In this document: in pieces, positions 1-8,654 of the stretch
Layout: every line of letters begins with the position of its first letter
Position numbering within the stretch: the stretch's first letter is position 1
Origin: CAYLXN01 sp964586855
GTDB lineage: Bacteria > Patescibacteriota > Saccharimonadia > Saccharimonadales > Saccharimonadaceae
Direction of reading: 5' to 3'
DNA length: 64,000 bases
NCBI GenBank assembly: GCA_964586855.1
Contig: CAZPHO010000001.1
Location: 26,076-90,075 of the forward strand
The notes under the pieces: model-generated
Databases searched by the model: none
Seen by the model: only the letters and a program-made list of their open reading frames with translations
What the model was told of the DNA's origin: nothing
Made by a program: the position numbers and the translations under genes

Positions 1-1
1 G

Positions 2-241
2 CAAGCTCATGGCGTAGGCAAGAAAACTGCTGAGCGGGTAGTGGTTGATTTGTCGGATAAAGTTGGCTTGCCGACGATTATTGGTAGCGGGCCACTTCAA
101 ACTGAATTTAACACCAATGACGAAGCGATTGAGGCGTTGATGGCACTTGGCTATACCGAAACTGACGCGGTGCGAGCTTTGCAGGCGGTTGATTCGGACT
201 TGCCAACTTCGGAGCGAGTTCGTCAAGCTTTACAGCGCTAG
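2..241 (+). CDS. ruvA: Holliday junction branch migration protein RuvA (3' part only)
   Basis: Distal part of RuvA, the DNA-binding subunit of the RuvAB complex that moves Holliday junctions during recombinational repair. The 5' end lies outside the window. Reading in frame from base 2 gives a helix-hairpin-helix (HGVGKKTAERVVVDL) of the kind that grips the DNA backbone, then an acidic linker and the small C-terminal helical domain (ALMALGYTETDAVRALQAV) that contacts RuvB. The GTG at 41 is internal, not a start. ruvB follows 47 bases downstream with its own promoter, so the two are adjacent but not tightly coupled. Identification is firm from motifs and neighbour. Confidence 0.93.
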   Translation, partial: QAHGVGKKTAERVVVDLSDKVGLPTIIGSGPLQTEFNTNDEAIEALMALGYTETDAVRALQAVDSDLPTSERVRQALQR

Positions 242-275
242 CGCAGCCTAATTATCAATAATTATCAAAATTGGG

Positions 276-281
276 TATAAT
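276..281 (+). promoter_or_regulatory. -10 box of ruvB (leaderless type)
   Basis: TATAAT lies 7 bases before the ATG at 289, so transcription should begin at or within a base or two of the start codon. No Shine-Dalgarno is present. The same layout recurs at many operon heads in this window. Confidence 0.7.
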
Positions 282-288
282 GTAATTG

Positions 289-1293
289 ATGGCAATTGAG
301 CGCGTAATTGATATTAAACTCCACGAAGATGATCGTGACGAGCAACAGGCTGAAGTTGGTTTGCGACCAACTAACTTTGCTGATTATATTGGTCAGGAGC
401 GGATTAAGACTAATCTCAAAATTGCAATTGAGGCGGCCAGCAAGCGATCAGAGCCGCTGGACCATATTTTGCTATACGGTTCGCCTGGGCTGGGTAAGAC
501 GACTTTAGCGACGGTAATCGCTAATGAAATGCGAGCTAATTTTCGAGTGACGTCTGGCCCAGCGATTGAGCGAGCGGGTGATTTAGCTAGTATGCTGACA
601 AATTTGCAAGACGGCGATATTTTATTTATCGATGAAATTCATCGTTTGAGTCGAGTGGTTGAAGAGACTCTCTACTCGGCGATGGAAGATTTTAAGTTAG
701 ATATTATGATTGGTAAAGGTCCAGCTGCTCGGAGTGTGCGTTTGGATTTGCCGAAGTTTACGGTGATTGGGGCGACGACCAAGACAGGTAGCTTGGCGGC
801 ACCGCTTCGAGATCGATTTGGTCATATTTATAAATTGGAATTTTATACTGAGGTTCAGATTTCGCAAATTATCAAGCGAACTGCCCGAATTTTGGAGTCA
901 AAGATTGATGATAATTCAGCAGGAATGTTAGCCAAAAGAGCTCGGTTGACGCCACGGGTGGCTAATCGACTACTGAAGCGAGTGCGAGATTACGCTGATG
1001 TAAATGGCGATGGAATTATTGACCAAGTCAACGCTTCGGCGACGATGCAAATTTTGGAGATTGATGAGCGGGGATTGGATGCGGCTGATCGGAATTTACT
1101 AACTAGTATGTATGAAAATTACCAGGATCGACCAGTTGGCTTAAATACGGTGGCGGCTTTGACTGGCGATGAAATTATCACGATCGAAGACTACTATGAG
1201 CCATATTTGATGCAAATTGGGTTTTTAGAGCGGACGCCGAGGGGTAGACGGGTGACGCCAAAAGCGGTAAAATATCTAAAACTAAGGAGTTAA
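289..1293 (+). CDS. ruvB: Holliday junction branch migration ATPase RuvB
   Basis: Hexameric AAA+ motor that pumps DNA through the RuvA-bound junction. About 334 residues, normal for RuvB. Visible are the N-terminal [12 protein letters not shown] motif, Walker A GSPGLGKT (about residues 64-71), Walker B LFIDEIHR (about 112-119), sensor-1 GATTKTGSL, and the C-terminal winged helix ending near [14 protein letters not shown] chose ATG 289 over TTG 286 because it sits 7 bases from the TATAAT box, as in other leaderless genes here. The stop is followed immediately by the ATG of the next gene, which probably shares the transcript. Confidence 0.97.
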   Translation: MAIERVIDIKLHEDDRDEQQAEVGLRPTNFADYIGQERIKTNLKIAIEAASKRSEPLDHILLYGSPGLGKTTLATVIANEMRANFRVTSGPAIERAGDLASMLTNLQDGDILFIDEIHRLSRVVEETLYSAMEDFKLDIMIGKGPAARSVRLDLPKFTVIGATTKTGSLAAPLRDRFGHIYKLEFYTEVQISQIIKRTARILESKIDDNSAGMLAKRARLTPRVANRLLKRVRDYADVNGDGIIDQVNASATMQILEIDERGLDAADRNLLTSMYENYQDRPVGLNTVAALTGDEIITIEDYYEPYLMQIGFLERTPRGRRVTPKAVKYLKLRS

Positions 1294-2097
1294 ATGGCCA
1301 AGCAAGAAGAATACAAGCAAGTTGGAACTGACGCCGAAGGTCAGCCGCTATATCAAAAGGTTGAAGCGAGCGCAGAGGGCGCTCAGGTTGAGCCAAGCAG
1401 CTCCGATCAGTTAGGAAAATACCAGCGTCACGACCCCGAGCCGCTTTACCGTGAAGATCGAGCAATCAACGGTTATCTGTATGATAATATTGCTCCAGAA
1501 GTGGTTGAGCTGCGTCATCAGCGATCAGTTGAGCGATTCCCTAATATCAAACTACATGACCAAGAATTTGTGGTTTTGACTATCAGCAAACATCCGCTCG
1601 AGTTGGCACTAATTTGGGGAATAGCACTGATGGCGATTGTTTTGGTGGCAGTGGCTGGCGCAGTGATTGCTAGTTCGGATTTAGTTATTCAAAGCATGGG
1701 CGCTAGCTCGGGGGTTTTGCTATTTGTGATTGGCGTGGCTCTGATTTTGTTGTTGCTGGCTTTTGCCGGCATTGGCACGGTCATTCATCGATCAAACTTC
1801 CTAGTTTTGACGACTGAGAAATTAGTTCAGTATGTGATGTATGGTTTGTTTAATCACAAAGTCCAGACAGTTGACTTAAACGGAGTTGAAGATGTTGCTA
1901 GTCTGAAAAATGGCTTGCTCCAAACTATGTTTGATATTGGCACAATTCGGATGTCGACTGTTGGTGAAGAATCGACCTACACCATCACTTTTGTTGGCGA
2001 TCCAGGTACTAAAGCTGACATGGTGAACGAAGTTGTCCAGGCAGTCAAAAACGAACGACCGCTGCCGGATTTGTCGGATTATAAAATCACTCCTTAG
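1294..2097 (+). CDS. Membrane protein with bacterial PH-like domain
   Basis: A 267-residue protein with a hydrophilic, acidic N-terminal region (residues 1-100), two adjacent membrane helices (about 105-130 and 140-165) and a C-terminal domain resembling bacterial PH-like (bPH2/YdbS-type) domains. That domain begins IHRSNFLVLTTEKLV and includes VQTVDLNGVEDV, a typical bPH2 pattern. Function is unknown; such proteins are usually assigned to membrane organisation. The ATG abuts the ruvB stop and has AAGGAG a few bases upstream, so it is the second gene of the ruvB operon. Its TAG stop interlocks by 4 bases (TTAG) with the stop of the convergent pilin-like gene. Confidence 0.75.
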   Translation: MAKQEEYKQVGTDAEGQPLYQKVEASAEGAQVEPSSSDQLGKYQRHDPEPLYREDRAINGYLYDNIAPEVVELRHQRSVERFPNIKLHDQEFVVLTISKHPLELALIWGIALMAIVLVAVAGAVIASSDLVIQSMGASSGVLLFVIGVALILLLLAFAGIGTVIHRSNFLVLTTEKLVQYVMYGLFNHKVQTVDLNGVEDVASLKNGLLQTMFDIGTIRMSTVGEESTYTITFVGDPGTKADMVNEVVQAVKNERPLPDLSDYKITP

Positions 2098-2480
2098 TTG
2101 CTATCTCGAGTAAAATCTTCTTCTAGCTCCAAGTCGGCAGTAATCTTGAATTGTTGACATTGGTTGTTGGTGCACGAACTGGCTTCATAGGTATAATTAC
2201 TGCCGAGCTCACCCAAGAGAATCCCTTGAGGGTCGGTAAATAACTGCGGATCCATGCCTGGTAGTGTTTCAGGAGTTAGGGTTTCGGGGTAATATTTGTT
2301 ATTTTTGTAATAAATTTGAGTTAAATTAAAATAAATGGCGTTAACGGCAGTTTTGCGTTCGGCGTCGCGATTAAGCTGGCGGAGATGGTTTTTTTGAGTA
2401 AAAAACAGCCCAAATACTACGCCCAAAAAGACAATCACAATCACTAATTCGATAACCGTAAATCCATATTTGCGCTTCAT
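2094..2480 (-). CDS. Type IV pilin-like protein
   Basis: A 128-residue prepilin-like protein. It opens with a short basic leader and the class III cleavage motif MKRKYG|FTVIELVIVIV, including the invariant Glu at mature position 5, followed by a hydrophobic helix that anchors the subunit and forms the filament core. The remainder is a small soluble domain with a Cys pair (SSCTNNQC). Expected to be cleaved by a prepilin peptidase (not in the window) and assembled by the PilB/PilC machinery at 7.4-10.4 kb. The ATG is 7 bases downstream of TATAAT. The larger upstream open frame is rejected because it would put the promoter inside the gene. Major or minor pilin cannot be decided. Confidence 0.82.
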   Translation of the reverse strand: MKRKYGFTVIELVIVIVFLGVVFGLFFTQKNHLRQLNRDAERKTAVNAIYFNLTQIYYKNNKYYPETLTPETLPGMDPQLFTDPQGILLGELGSNYTYEASSCTNNQCQQFKITADLELEEDFTRDSN

Positions 2481-2487
2481 CAGCCTA

Positions 2488-2493
2488 ATTATA
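2488..2493 (-). promoter_or_regulatory. -10 box of pilin-like gene (leaderless type)
   Basis: TATAAT on the minus strand, 7 bases before the ATG; no Shine-Dalgarno between them. Position may be off by a base. Confidence 0.65.
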
Positions 2494-2544
2494 ACATTTT
2501 TTGTTAACTTTAGTGAATTAATGGCTATTATTAAGCAAAAGTTA

Positions 2545-2550
2545 TATAAT
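2545..2550 (+). promoter_or_regulatory. -10 box of recA
   Basis: TATAAT with a leader of about 25 bases to the recA ATG at 2580. The leader carries GAGAGGAG, a strong Shine-Dalgarno. This contrasts with the leaderless promoters nearby. No LexA-type operator was recognised. Confidence 0.6.
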
Positions 2551-2579
2551 AAAACTAACGTTAAAGAGAGGAGAAAGAA

Positions 2580-3644
2580 ATGGCAAAGAAGGTTGAAAAA
2601 CCAGCAAAAAAGGCAGTGGCGGGATCGAAAAAAGATCAGCCAGCCGCCCAAAACGACGGCAAGAGCAAGGCTTTGAACTTGGCACTCGAGCAAATCACCA
2701 AGCAGTTTGGTGAAGGAGCAATTATGAAGCTCGGTGAAAATCAGAAGGTTGACGTCGAGCTGATTTCATCGGGTAGTTTGAGTTTGGATATCGCGCTGGG
2801 CGGCGGCTACCCCAAGGGGCGAATTATCGAGATTTATGGTCCAGAAAGTTCGGGTAAAACGACTTTGGCCTTGCATGCGATTGCTGAAGTCCAAAAAGCT
2901 GGTGGCTCGGCAGCTTTCATCGACGCTGAACATGCACTTGATCCGTCTTATGCTAAAAAACTGGGTGTTGATACCGAAAACCTGCTCATTTCTCAGCCCG
3001 ATAATGGCGAGCAGTCGCTGGAGATTGTTGAAACTTTGGTTCGATCAAACGCGGTCGATGTGATTGTGGTTGACTCGGTGGCAGCGCTGGTGCCGCAGGC
3101 TGAAATTGATGGCGATATGGGTGATTCGCATATGGGTTTGCAAGCGCGATTGATGAGTCAGGCTTTGCGCAAATTGACTGGCATTATCAACAAATCTAAA
3201 GCCACAGTGATTTTTATCAATCAAATTCGGATGAAGATTGGGGTGATGTTTGGTAATCCTGAGACGACGACTGGCGGCAATGCGCTCAAGTTTTATGCTA
3301 GCGTTCGGGTGGATATTCGGCGGATTGGTCAGATTAAAGTTGGTGATGATATTTTGGGCAACCGAACTAAAGTCAAGGTGGTTAAAAATAAAATTGCACC
3401 GCCATTCCGAGTGGCTGAATTTGACATCATGTATAACGAAGGCATTTCGAGGACGGGTGACGTGCTTGATCTGGCGGTCGAATATGGCATTGTTAACAAA
3501 GCTGGCGCCTGGTTTAGTTACGGCGAGGACAAAGTCGGCCAAGGTCGTGATGCCAGCAAGCAATTTCTCAAAGATAATCCAAAGCTGCTAGCTGAAATCG
3601 AAAAACAGGTTCGTCAAAAAGCGGCTGAAGCTGAAAAAGAATAG
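2580..3644 (+). CDS. recA: Recombinase RecA
   Basis: Central homologous-recombination ATPase that forms filaments on single-stranded DNA. 354 residues. The N-terminus has an extra Lys/Ala-rich tail (about residues 1-30) before the usual start of the fold ([22 protein letters not shown]). Walker [10 protein letters not shown] is at about 87-95, the DNA-binding loop and hexapeptide region includes [22 protein letters not shown], and the C-terminal lobe is complete. The start is fixed by the GAGAGGAG Shine-Dalgarno. recX follows 37 bases downstream, as in many bacteria. Confidence 0.98.
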   Translation: MAKKVEKPAKKAVAGSKKDQPAAQNDGKSKALNLALEQITKQFGEGAIMKLGENQKVDVELISSGSLSLDIALGGGYPKGRIIEIYGPESSGKTTLALHAIAEVQKAGGSAAFIDAEHALDPSYAKKLGVDTENLLISQPDNGEQSLEIVETLVRSNAVDVIVVDSVAALVPQAEIDGDMGDSHMGLQARLMSQALRKLTGIINKSKATVIFINQIRMKIGVMFGNPETTTGGNALKFYASVRVDIRRIGQIKVGDDILGNRTKVKVVKNKIAPPFRVAEFDIMYNEGISRTGDVLDLAVEYGIVNKAGAWFSYGEDKVGQGRDASKQFLKDNPKLLAEIEKQVRQKAAEAEKE

Positions 3645-3681
3645 ACCATGACACAGGAGCTGTGGCAAACTTATTTTAGCT

Positions 3682-4287
3682 GTGAAAATTACCAACATCA
3701 GTCTGCAGACTAAAAATCCCAATCGAGTCAACCTAGCGATTGATGGTAAGTTCGCCTTTGGCCTTGAAATTTGGCAGGTTACAGAATTGAAGTTAAAAAT
3801 TGGCCAAGAGATTGATCTTGAGCTGAGACAGCAGCTAGAGCAGGCCAGTCAATTCGGCAAACTTTACGCCAAGGCAGTCAACAAAACCTTCATTCGACCA
3901 CGTTCGGTGCGTCAAATTGAGACCTATTTACAGCAGCAGTTGTATAAATTACAACTTAAGCAGCCAGAAATGATTAAACAAATTATTCAGCGGATGCAAG
4001 CCAATCACTATCTCGATGACCAGCGATTTGCTGAGTGGTGGGTTGAAAATCGCAATCTTAAAAAAGGTGTTAGTCAGAAAAAATTGCGCTTAGAGTTGAT
4101 TAAAGCTGGGATATCATCGGTGATAATTGATCAAACGCTTCAGGCTTCTGATCGAACCGATCAAGCCGAGCTCAAAAAAGTGCTGGCTAAAAAAGCCAAG
4201 CGCTACGACGATCAGCAAAAATTGATTCGCTATCTGATGAGTCAAGGCTTTGCTTATGATGATATTTTGGCTGAATTGAAAGATTAG
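3682..4287 (+). CDS. recX: Regulatory protein RecX
   Basis: Modulator of RecA filament activity. 201 residues, GTG start. The protein is rich in helices with repeated three-helix units typical of RecX, including the signature NHYLDDQRFAEWWVENR (about residues 108-124) and a C-terminal RYLMSQGFAYDDILAEL motif. It lies directly after recA in the same direction, strongly supporting the call. No clear Shine-Dalgarno precedes the GTG, so translation may depend on recA read-through or an alternative start. Its stop interlocks by 4 bases (TTAG) with the convergent PRC-barrel gene. Confidence 0.88.
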   Translation: MKITNISLQTKNPNRVNLAIDGKFAFGLEIWQVTELKLKIGQEIDLELRQQLEQASQFGKLYAKAVNKTFIRPRSVRQIETYLQQQLYKLQLKQPEMIKQIIQRMQANHYLDDQRFAEWWVENRNLKKGVSQKKLRLELIKAGISSVIIDQTLQASDRTDQAELKKVLAKKAKRYDDQQKLIRYLMSQGFAYDDILAELKD

Positions 4288-4874
4288 TTTTTAACTTCGG
4301 CCGAGTTGGCTTCTTTGGCGGATTTGCGAAATGGATTAATGAATTCTGCCATCGGCACTAGCTTTTCACTTGCTTGGCTGACGGTTTCATTTTCGCTATT
4401 GATGATAACTTGTTGGTTGTCAATCTCAATAATTTTACTGCGATTAACAATTAACTCAGTGTCTTTTAAGCTCTTGAGTAGTGGTCGTTTGATGACCAGG
4501 TCAACCACTAAAAAAGTATCGGTTTCAAATGTAAAATCGATTACTACGCCCAGCTTATCCCCTGATTCGGATACAGCCTTTAAGCCTTTAATGCTAAAGC
4601 CAAGTTTAAGCAAATTCTTCAGCTGCACCACGTCTTCAGCTTGAACTAGTTCATCGCTATCGTCAATAATAAACCCAACATTACTAAATTCACGAATATC
4701 TTCAATTCGCAAATAAGAGTCGTCAGGCTGGTCCAAGTTTTCACCAGTTAATTTGTAGGCTTTGATCAGCAAAGTTCGCGGGTCCATGACCGAGGCCGCC
4801 ACGCGACCAACAGGCGAGCCAGTTTGTAGGCTCATCACTGGCAAATCAATCAGGCTCGATCCAAACAACAACAT
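4284..4874 (-). CDS. PRC-barrel domain protein
   Basis: A 196-residue soluble protein with two PRC-barrel-like halves. The first (about residues 10-80) begins LIDLPVMSLQTGSPVGRV, a classic PRC-barrel opening, and the second (about 92-160) contains KAVSESGDKLGVVIDFTF. An acidic/polar tail follows. PRC-barrels occur in RNA-processing and photosynthetic reaction-centre proteins; the specific role here is unknown. The ATG lies 6 bases after TATAAT (4881-4886), so it is probably leaderless. It is convergent with recX with a shared stop region. Confidence 0.75.
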   Translation of the reverse strand: MLLFGSSLIDLPVMSLQTGSPVGRVAASVMDPRTLLIKAYKLTGENLDQPDDSYLRIEDIREFSNVGFIIDDSDELVQAEDVVQLKNLLKLGFSIKGLKAVSESGDKLGVVIDFTFETDTFLVVDLVIKRPLLKSLKDTELIVNRSKIIEIDNQQVIINSENETVSQASEKLVPMAEFINPFRKSAKEANSAEVKN

Positions 4875-4880
4875 ACTTAG

Positions 4881-4886
4881 ATTATA
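4881..4886 (-). promoter_or_regulatory. -10 box of PRC-barrel gene (leaderless type)
   Basis: TATAAT on the minus strand, 6 bases (CTAAGT) before the ATG; no Shine-Dalgarno. Confidence 0.65.
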
Positions 4887-4910
4887 AAGCTTAGCTGGCT
4901 AATTGCCAAA

Positions 4911-5219
4911 TCATGGTTTGTAAATCGTAAAAGGGTTGATTCGCCCAGATGGTGTTTCAACTTTACCGCCGAGGTCTTTAATTTGATTTATGGTTTGCTG
5001 GTCAAAAAATGGAGCAGCAGTAGTGCTTTGAGCAGGCTCGGTGGCAGAATAATAAACAGTGAAAAGGCTATAAATAATTGAAGCTATAGCGATTGTGACC
5101 ACAACAAAAGTAATAGATTGTCGCGAGCGTTGAATCAAAAGGCGCCGAGCGCTACGCTTTTGCTGATCGACTTTCTTGGCGCTAGTTGTAGTAGTGGCTT
5201 TAGTTGATTTATTTGACAT
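4911..5219 (-). CDS. Small membrane protein at the end of the pilus operon
   Basis: A 102-residue protein with a basic, Thr/Lys-rich N-terminus, one membrane helix (about residues 36-60, ITFVVVTIAIASIIYSLFTVYY) and a short extracytoplasmic tail. I do not recognise a family. The ATG (MSNKSTK) overlaps the end of pilO by 11 bases, so it is translated with the pilus genes. Its place after pilM-N-O is where Gram-negative systems carry pilP, but there is no PilP lipobox or visible similarity. A structural or accessory pilus role is inference from position only. Confidence 0.6.
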   Translation of the reverse strand: MSNKSTKATTTTSAKKVDQQKRSARRLLIQRSRQSITFVVVTIAIASIIYSLFTVYYSATEPAQSTTAAPFFDQQTINQIKDLGGKVETPSGRINPFTIYKP

Positions 5220-5790
5220 AAATTTTAAACTCAATATCTCCTACTAAAATTGCTTGATCGACTTCGGGTGATTTTTGGAGTGAGACGCTAGTCAAGTGCA
5301 GTGGTGTAATTTGGCTTTCAAGAGTTAGCAAAAAATTTAAAAAGTTATTATAGCTAACTGGTGACTTGAGAGTAATACGAGCAATAACGCTCTTGCTATT
5401 GGTGGGGTTGGCTTCTTTGTCGATGCTAAAATCGACTTGAGTGATGGTGATGTTATTGCTTCTTGCCATTTGTCCAATAATTTGCACCGTCTGGTCTTGA
5501 TAGCGATGAGCTTCTAGCGGGGCAGCCATTTTGTTGGCTGATACGACTACTGGCTTGAGACTGTCAAGTTGACCGCGCAAACTTTGCATGTTGGTTAATT
5601 GCTGGCGGCTAACTTCAGCTGCGGCGATTGCTGCCTGAGCTTCAGTTGCCCGCACTTGAAGCTGCTGGTAACCAGCTAAGAAAGCACCAGCGGCTGCCAA
5701 AATAAGAATCGCATTAGCGGCCACCAATCCCCAAAATAGTTTTTTGTAAGCTGGTATTGTTTTCTTGATTTTTGAAGAATCTTTACTCAT
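5209..5790 (-). CDS. pilO: Type IV pilus inner-membrane protein PilO-like
   Basis: Bitopic membrane protein of the pilus alignment subcomplex. 193 residues: short cytoplasmic N-terminus, one membrane helix (about residues 18-42), a coiled-coil stretch (about 45-85) and a compact ferredoxin-like domain, the usual PilO layout. Sequence similarity to named PilO is low, so the call rests on architecture and on gene order pilM-pilN-pilO. The ATG overlaps the pilN stop by 8 bases, implying translational coupling. Confidence 0.75.
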   Translation of the reverse strand: MSKDSSKIKKTIPAYKKLFWGLVAANAILILAAAGAFLAGYQQLQVRATEAQAAIAAAEVSRQQLTNMQSLRGQLDSLKPVVVSANKMAAPLEAHRYQDQTVQIIGQMARSNNITITQVDFSIDKEANPTNSKSVIARITLKSPVSYNNFLNFLLTLESQITPLHLTSVSLQKSPEVDQAILVGDIEFKIYVK

Positions 5791-6349
5791 CTAATTTCTC
5801 ACGTTTTAAAACAACACTAATCACGGCGCTAATTTTTTCATTCGGTTTGGCTTCTGAGTCAGTTGATTCAGTAATGCTGGCAATGATTACCTGCTCGAAC
5901 AAATCTGAGTTCTCAAAACTAACTTTAGTCGCGACTGCATCGTTGATTGAAGCCATATGGAGGGTCAGATTTTTTGGCCCATCAAAGAAATCTTGATTAA
6001 GCTGAATCGAGTCTAGTGAAACATTGTTCGGCAAAGCTTGGGAAATTTTGAACAGCACTTTTGAATATAGGAAGCGCTGATCGAGAATTGTTTTGGCACG
6101 AGCAAGATTAGCCGCAAAAGCATCAGCCTCGGCTTTGTCTTTAGTGTAGTTGTTGATGTTGGTTAGATTGTCTTGATTTTCCGTCTCGGCATTAGCTTTG
6201 GTGGTGGTGATTAGCTGCCAAGTTGCTAAAATCAAAAGGGTTGTCACCACTAGCATCCCAGCAGTGATAAACAAGTAATTACGTAATGTTCGATTGCGTG
6301 AAGAAAACGCATGTTGATTCTGAACCTCTTTGGGCAGAAGATTAATCAT
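5783..6349 (-). CDS. pilN: Type IV pilus assembly protein PilN
   Basis: 188-residue bitopic protein. The N-terminus MINLLPKEVQ is the conserved PilN motif (INLLP) that docks into the groove of PilM. It is followed by one membrane helix (about residues 24-48), a coiled coil and a periplasmic-type domain. I chose the internal ATG at 6349 because it starts with this motif and forms a one-base overlap (TAATG) with the pilM stop. It works with PilM and PilO to link the cytoplasmic ring to the pilus. Confidence 0.85.
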   Translation of the reverse strand: MINLLPKEVQNQHAFSSRNRTLRNYLFITAGMLVVTTLLILATWQLITTTKANAETENQDNLTNINNYTKDKAEADAFAANLARAKTILDQRFLYSKVLFKISQALPNNVSLDSIQLNQDFFDGPKNLTLHMASINDAVATKVSFENSDLFEQVIIASITESTDSEAKPNEKISAVISVVLKREKLDE

Positions 6350-7413
6350 TAGAGAATCTCCGTTGGAGTTAAAAGAGCGGCGCCCGAGACAGTTAGGTAG
6401 CGGTTGATGGCTGCTCGCTTGGGTTTTTCGAGCGAGCGGAAGTTGATATTTTGCCACGGGCTAGCGATTCGGACTGGCATTAATAGTTCGTTGGTTAAAA
6501 ATTCGCCCAGGCCAGCTAAGTTGCTGCCCGTGCCAACCAGAAGAATTTGTTGAATTTCACGATTTTGCAATCGGTCGTTGTTGTAGCGAATAATTTTCTT
6601 GATTTCACGAATAATTCGGTTGACATCAGGAGTCAAGGCTTTGGTCAAACTGGCTTGATTTTTGCTTTTATTGAAGCCGCGCAAAACTTTGAGCTGATAA
6701 GCTTTTTCAAGCGAAATATTGAGTTTGTTGGCAACGCTCAGTGTAAAATCATTGCCGCCGATTGGAATTGAGCTGGTTGCTCGAACGGTCTGATCCAAAA
6801 TGGCAATGTCAGTGTTAGTTAAGCCGATATCAACGATAATCGTATTTAGGTCGCCTGATTCGTCGGCAGCTAGGGCGCGCGCAATCGAGTTGGTGCTTGG
6901 CTCAACCAAAATCGGTTCAATTCCAGTAGCACGAGTGGCTTCAAGGACACGGTCGACTAGGTTTTTTGGCACCGAAGTTAAAGCAATTCCCAACTCTTGC
7001 TTGGTGCGGGAAACAATTTCCCAGTCAATCTCGAGCAAGTCCTTAGGCATCGGCACGTATTGCTCAATTTCAATATCGATCATGTTCTGCAGCTGTTTCT
7101 CGGCTTCGGTCGGGATATTGAGCGCTTGGGAGAAAGTTCGGGCGGCAGGGATGCTAATCACCGCGTAGTTTGATGACAAAAATCCAGTCAATTTGTCGCT
7201 TAAAAGCTCATTGATTTTACTTTCCAAAAAACCGTCGCTGTTGTCAAGACTAGTAGCCAGTCGATTGGGACTTAGCTCAATTGAGCCATAGCCGTTGACC
7301 ATTGGTGATTTGCCGCTGGAGTCAAGTTCCATCACCCGCAGGCCATTAAGATTAATATCTAGTCCGAAGCTAGTTTTTATTTTTGAAAATAATTCTGTTT
7401 TGGGCCCACTCAT
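6349..7413 (-). CDS. pilM: Type IV pilus assembly protein PilM (actin-like)
   Basis: Cytoplasmic actin-like ATPase of the pilus machine, 354 residues. Seen are the N-terminal FGLDINLNGLRVMELD, a phosphate-binding VDIGLTNTDIAIL (about residues 192-204), GGNDFTLSVANKL, and a C-terminal LVGTGSNLAGLGEFL nucleotide-binding segment. The length is normal. A TATAAT box 10 bases before the ATG, between pilC and pilM, suggests an internal promoter for pilM-N-O and the small membrane gene. Confidence 0.9.
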   Translation of the reverse strand: MSGPKTELFSKIKTSFGLDINLNGLRVMELDSSGKSPMVNGYGSIELSPNRLATSLDNSDGFLESKINELLSDKLTGFLSSNYAVISIPAARTFSQALNIPTEAEKQLQNMIDIEIEQYVPMPKDLLEIDWEIVSRTKQELGIALTSVPKNLVDRVLEATRATGIEPILVEPSTNSIARALAADESGDLNTIIVDIGLTNTDIAILDQTVRATSSIPIGGNDFTLSVANKLNISLEKAYQLKVLRGFNKSKNQASLTKALTPDVNRIIREIKKIIRYNNDRLQNREIQQILLVGTGSNLAGLGEFLTNELLMPVRIASPWQNINFRSLEKPKRAAINRYLTVSGAALLTPTEIL

Positions 7414-7423
7414 AACTTTATTT

Positions 7424-7429
7424 ATTATA
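7424..7429 (-). promoter_or_regulatory. -10 box of pilM
   Basis: TATAAT on the minus strand in the 27-base gap between pilC and pilM, 10 bases before the pilM ATG. Confidence 0.5.
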
Positions 7430-7440
7430 GCATAAGTTTA

Positions 7441-8652
7441 TTAAATCGCGGTGGCCATACCTGAGATTGGCAGCATCACGCTGGCAGCCACTAGGCCAAC
7501 TACTCCACCCATGATTACAATCATCACCGGCTCAATGATTGAGTTCAGTTGTTCGACCGCCAAATCAACTTCCTCTTCATAGAAATCAGCCACTTTCAGC
7601 AGCACCGTGTCGGTGGTTCCAGTTTCTTCACCGACGGCCAACATTTGGCCGACAATTTCTGGCCATAGATGCTGGTCTTTACTGATAACTTCCGACAGCT
7701 GGTCACCGTTTTTAATGCGGTCCGATGCGTGAAGCAGTGAGTCTTGATAAAGCTTGTTGCCGAGTGCATCAGCGGTAATCTCTAATGATTGATTGACTGA
7801 CACGCCAGCGCTCATCAAGGCCGAAAAAGTCCGAGAGAAGCTAGCCACCGCGTTTTTACGAACCAGTTCGTTGATGCCTGGGATTTTTAAGATTAGTTTG
7901 TCAAATTTGGGTTTGCCAGTTGGGCTTTTGATGTAGCGAATTAGCAGGAAAACACCTCCCACTAATAGAGGAATTAAAATAAACCACCAGTTGACGATGA
8001 AATCACTAATGGCTAACATCGCTTTCGTCAGGGCCGGCACCGCATCTTCACTGCCTGATAGGCTAGTCGTAACTTCACCGATTTGAGGGATGACAAAAAT
8101 CATCAAGCCAAAGAAAGCAACTACGGTGACTGACAGCAGAACAATCGGGTAAGTCATGGCCGATTTAATTTTCTTGCGCATCGAGGCCGATTTTTCTTGT
8201 TGGGTGGCTAATCGTTTCAAAATCTGATCCAAAATACCGGCCGCCTCACCAGCTCGGACCATGTTGACATAAATCGTATCAAAAACTTTCGGGTGCTGGG
8301 CTAAAGCGTCGGCAAATGACAGGCCGCCTTCAATTGAGTTGGCGACTGCCTGCGATGTTTCTTTGAGCTGAGTTTCACCTTTGCCACTGAGAGCGTTGAG
8401 CCCTCTTAGTAGTGATACACCAGCCGAAATCATGGTCGATAGCTGACGAGTAAAGATAGCTAGCTCATCGGGCTTGACCTTTTTTGATCCAAACAAGGCT
8501 GAGGTTGAAAAAGTTGTTCGGGCTCGATTGACACTGATCGGTCGATAACCCAAACCCTTGACAGCCGCAATTGCCGCCGCGGCATCAGTGGCTTCGACTT
8601 CACCTTCGACACGCTTTAGACTTTGATTGAGTGCAGTAAATTTAAATTTCAT
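7441..8652 (-). CDS. pilC: Type IV pilus inner-membrane platform protein PilC
   Basis: Polytopic platform protein on which pilins are assembled. 403 residues. It has an N-terminal basic/ubiquitin-like segment (MKFKFTALNQ...), two GspF/T2SSF domains (about residues 68-190 and 270-392; the first with LAIFTRQLSTMISAGVSLL, the second with SFSRTFSALMSAGVSVNQS) and three membrane helices. Length and paired domains are standard. It starts 2 bases after the pilB stop, so it is co-expressed with the assembly ATPase. Confidence 0.95.
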   Translation of the reverse strand: MKFKFTALNQSLKRVEGEVEATDAAAAIAAVKGLGYRPISVNRARTTFSTSALFGSKKVKPDELAIFTRQLSTMISAGVSLLRGLNALSGKGETQLKETSQAVANSIEGGLSFADALAQHPKVFDTIYVNMVRAGEAAGILDQILKRLATQQEKSASMRKKIKSAMTYPIVLLSVTVVAFFGLMIFVIPQIGEVTTSLSGSEDAVPALTKAMLAISDFIVNWWFILIPLLVGGVFLLIRYIKSPTGKPKFDKLILKIPGINELVRKNAVASFSRTFSALMSAGVSVNQSLEITADALGNKLYQDSLLHASDRIKNGDQLSEVISKDQHLWPEIVGQMLAVGEETGTTDTVLLKVADFYEEEVDLAVEQLNSIIEPVMIVIMGGVVGLVAASVMLPISGMATAI

Positions 8653-8654
8653 GT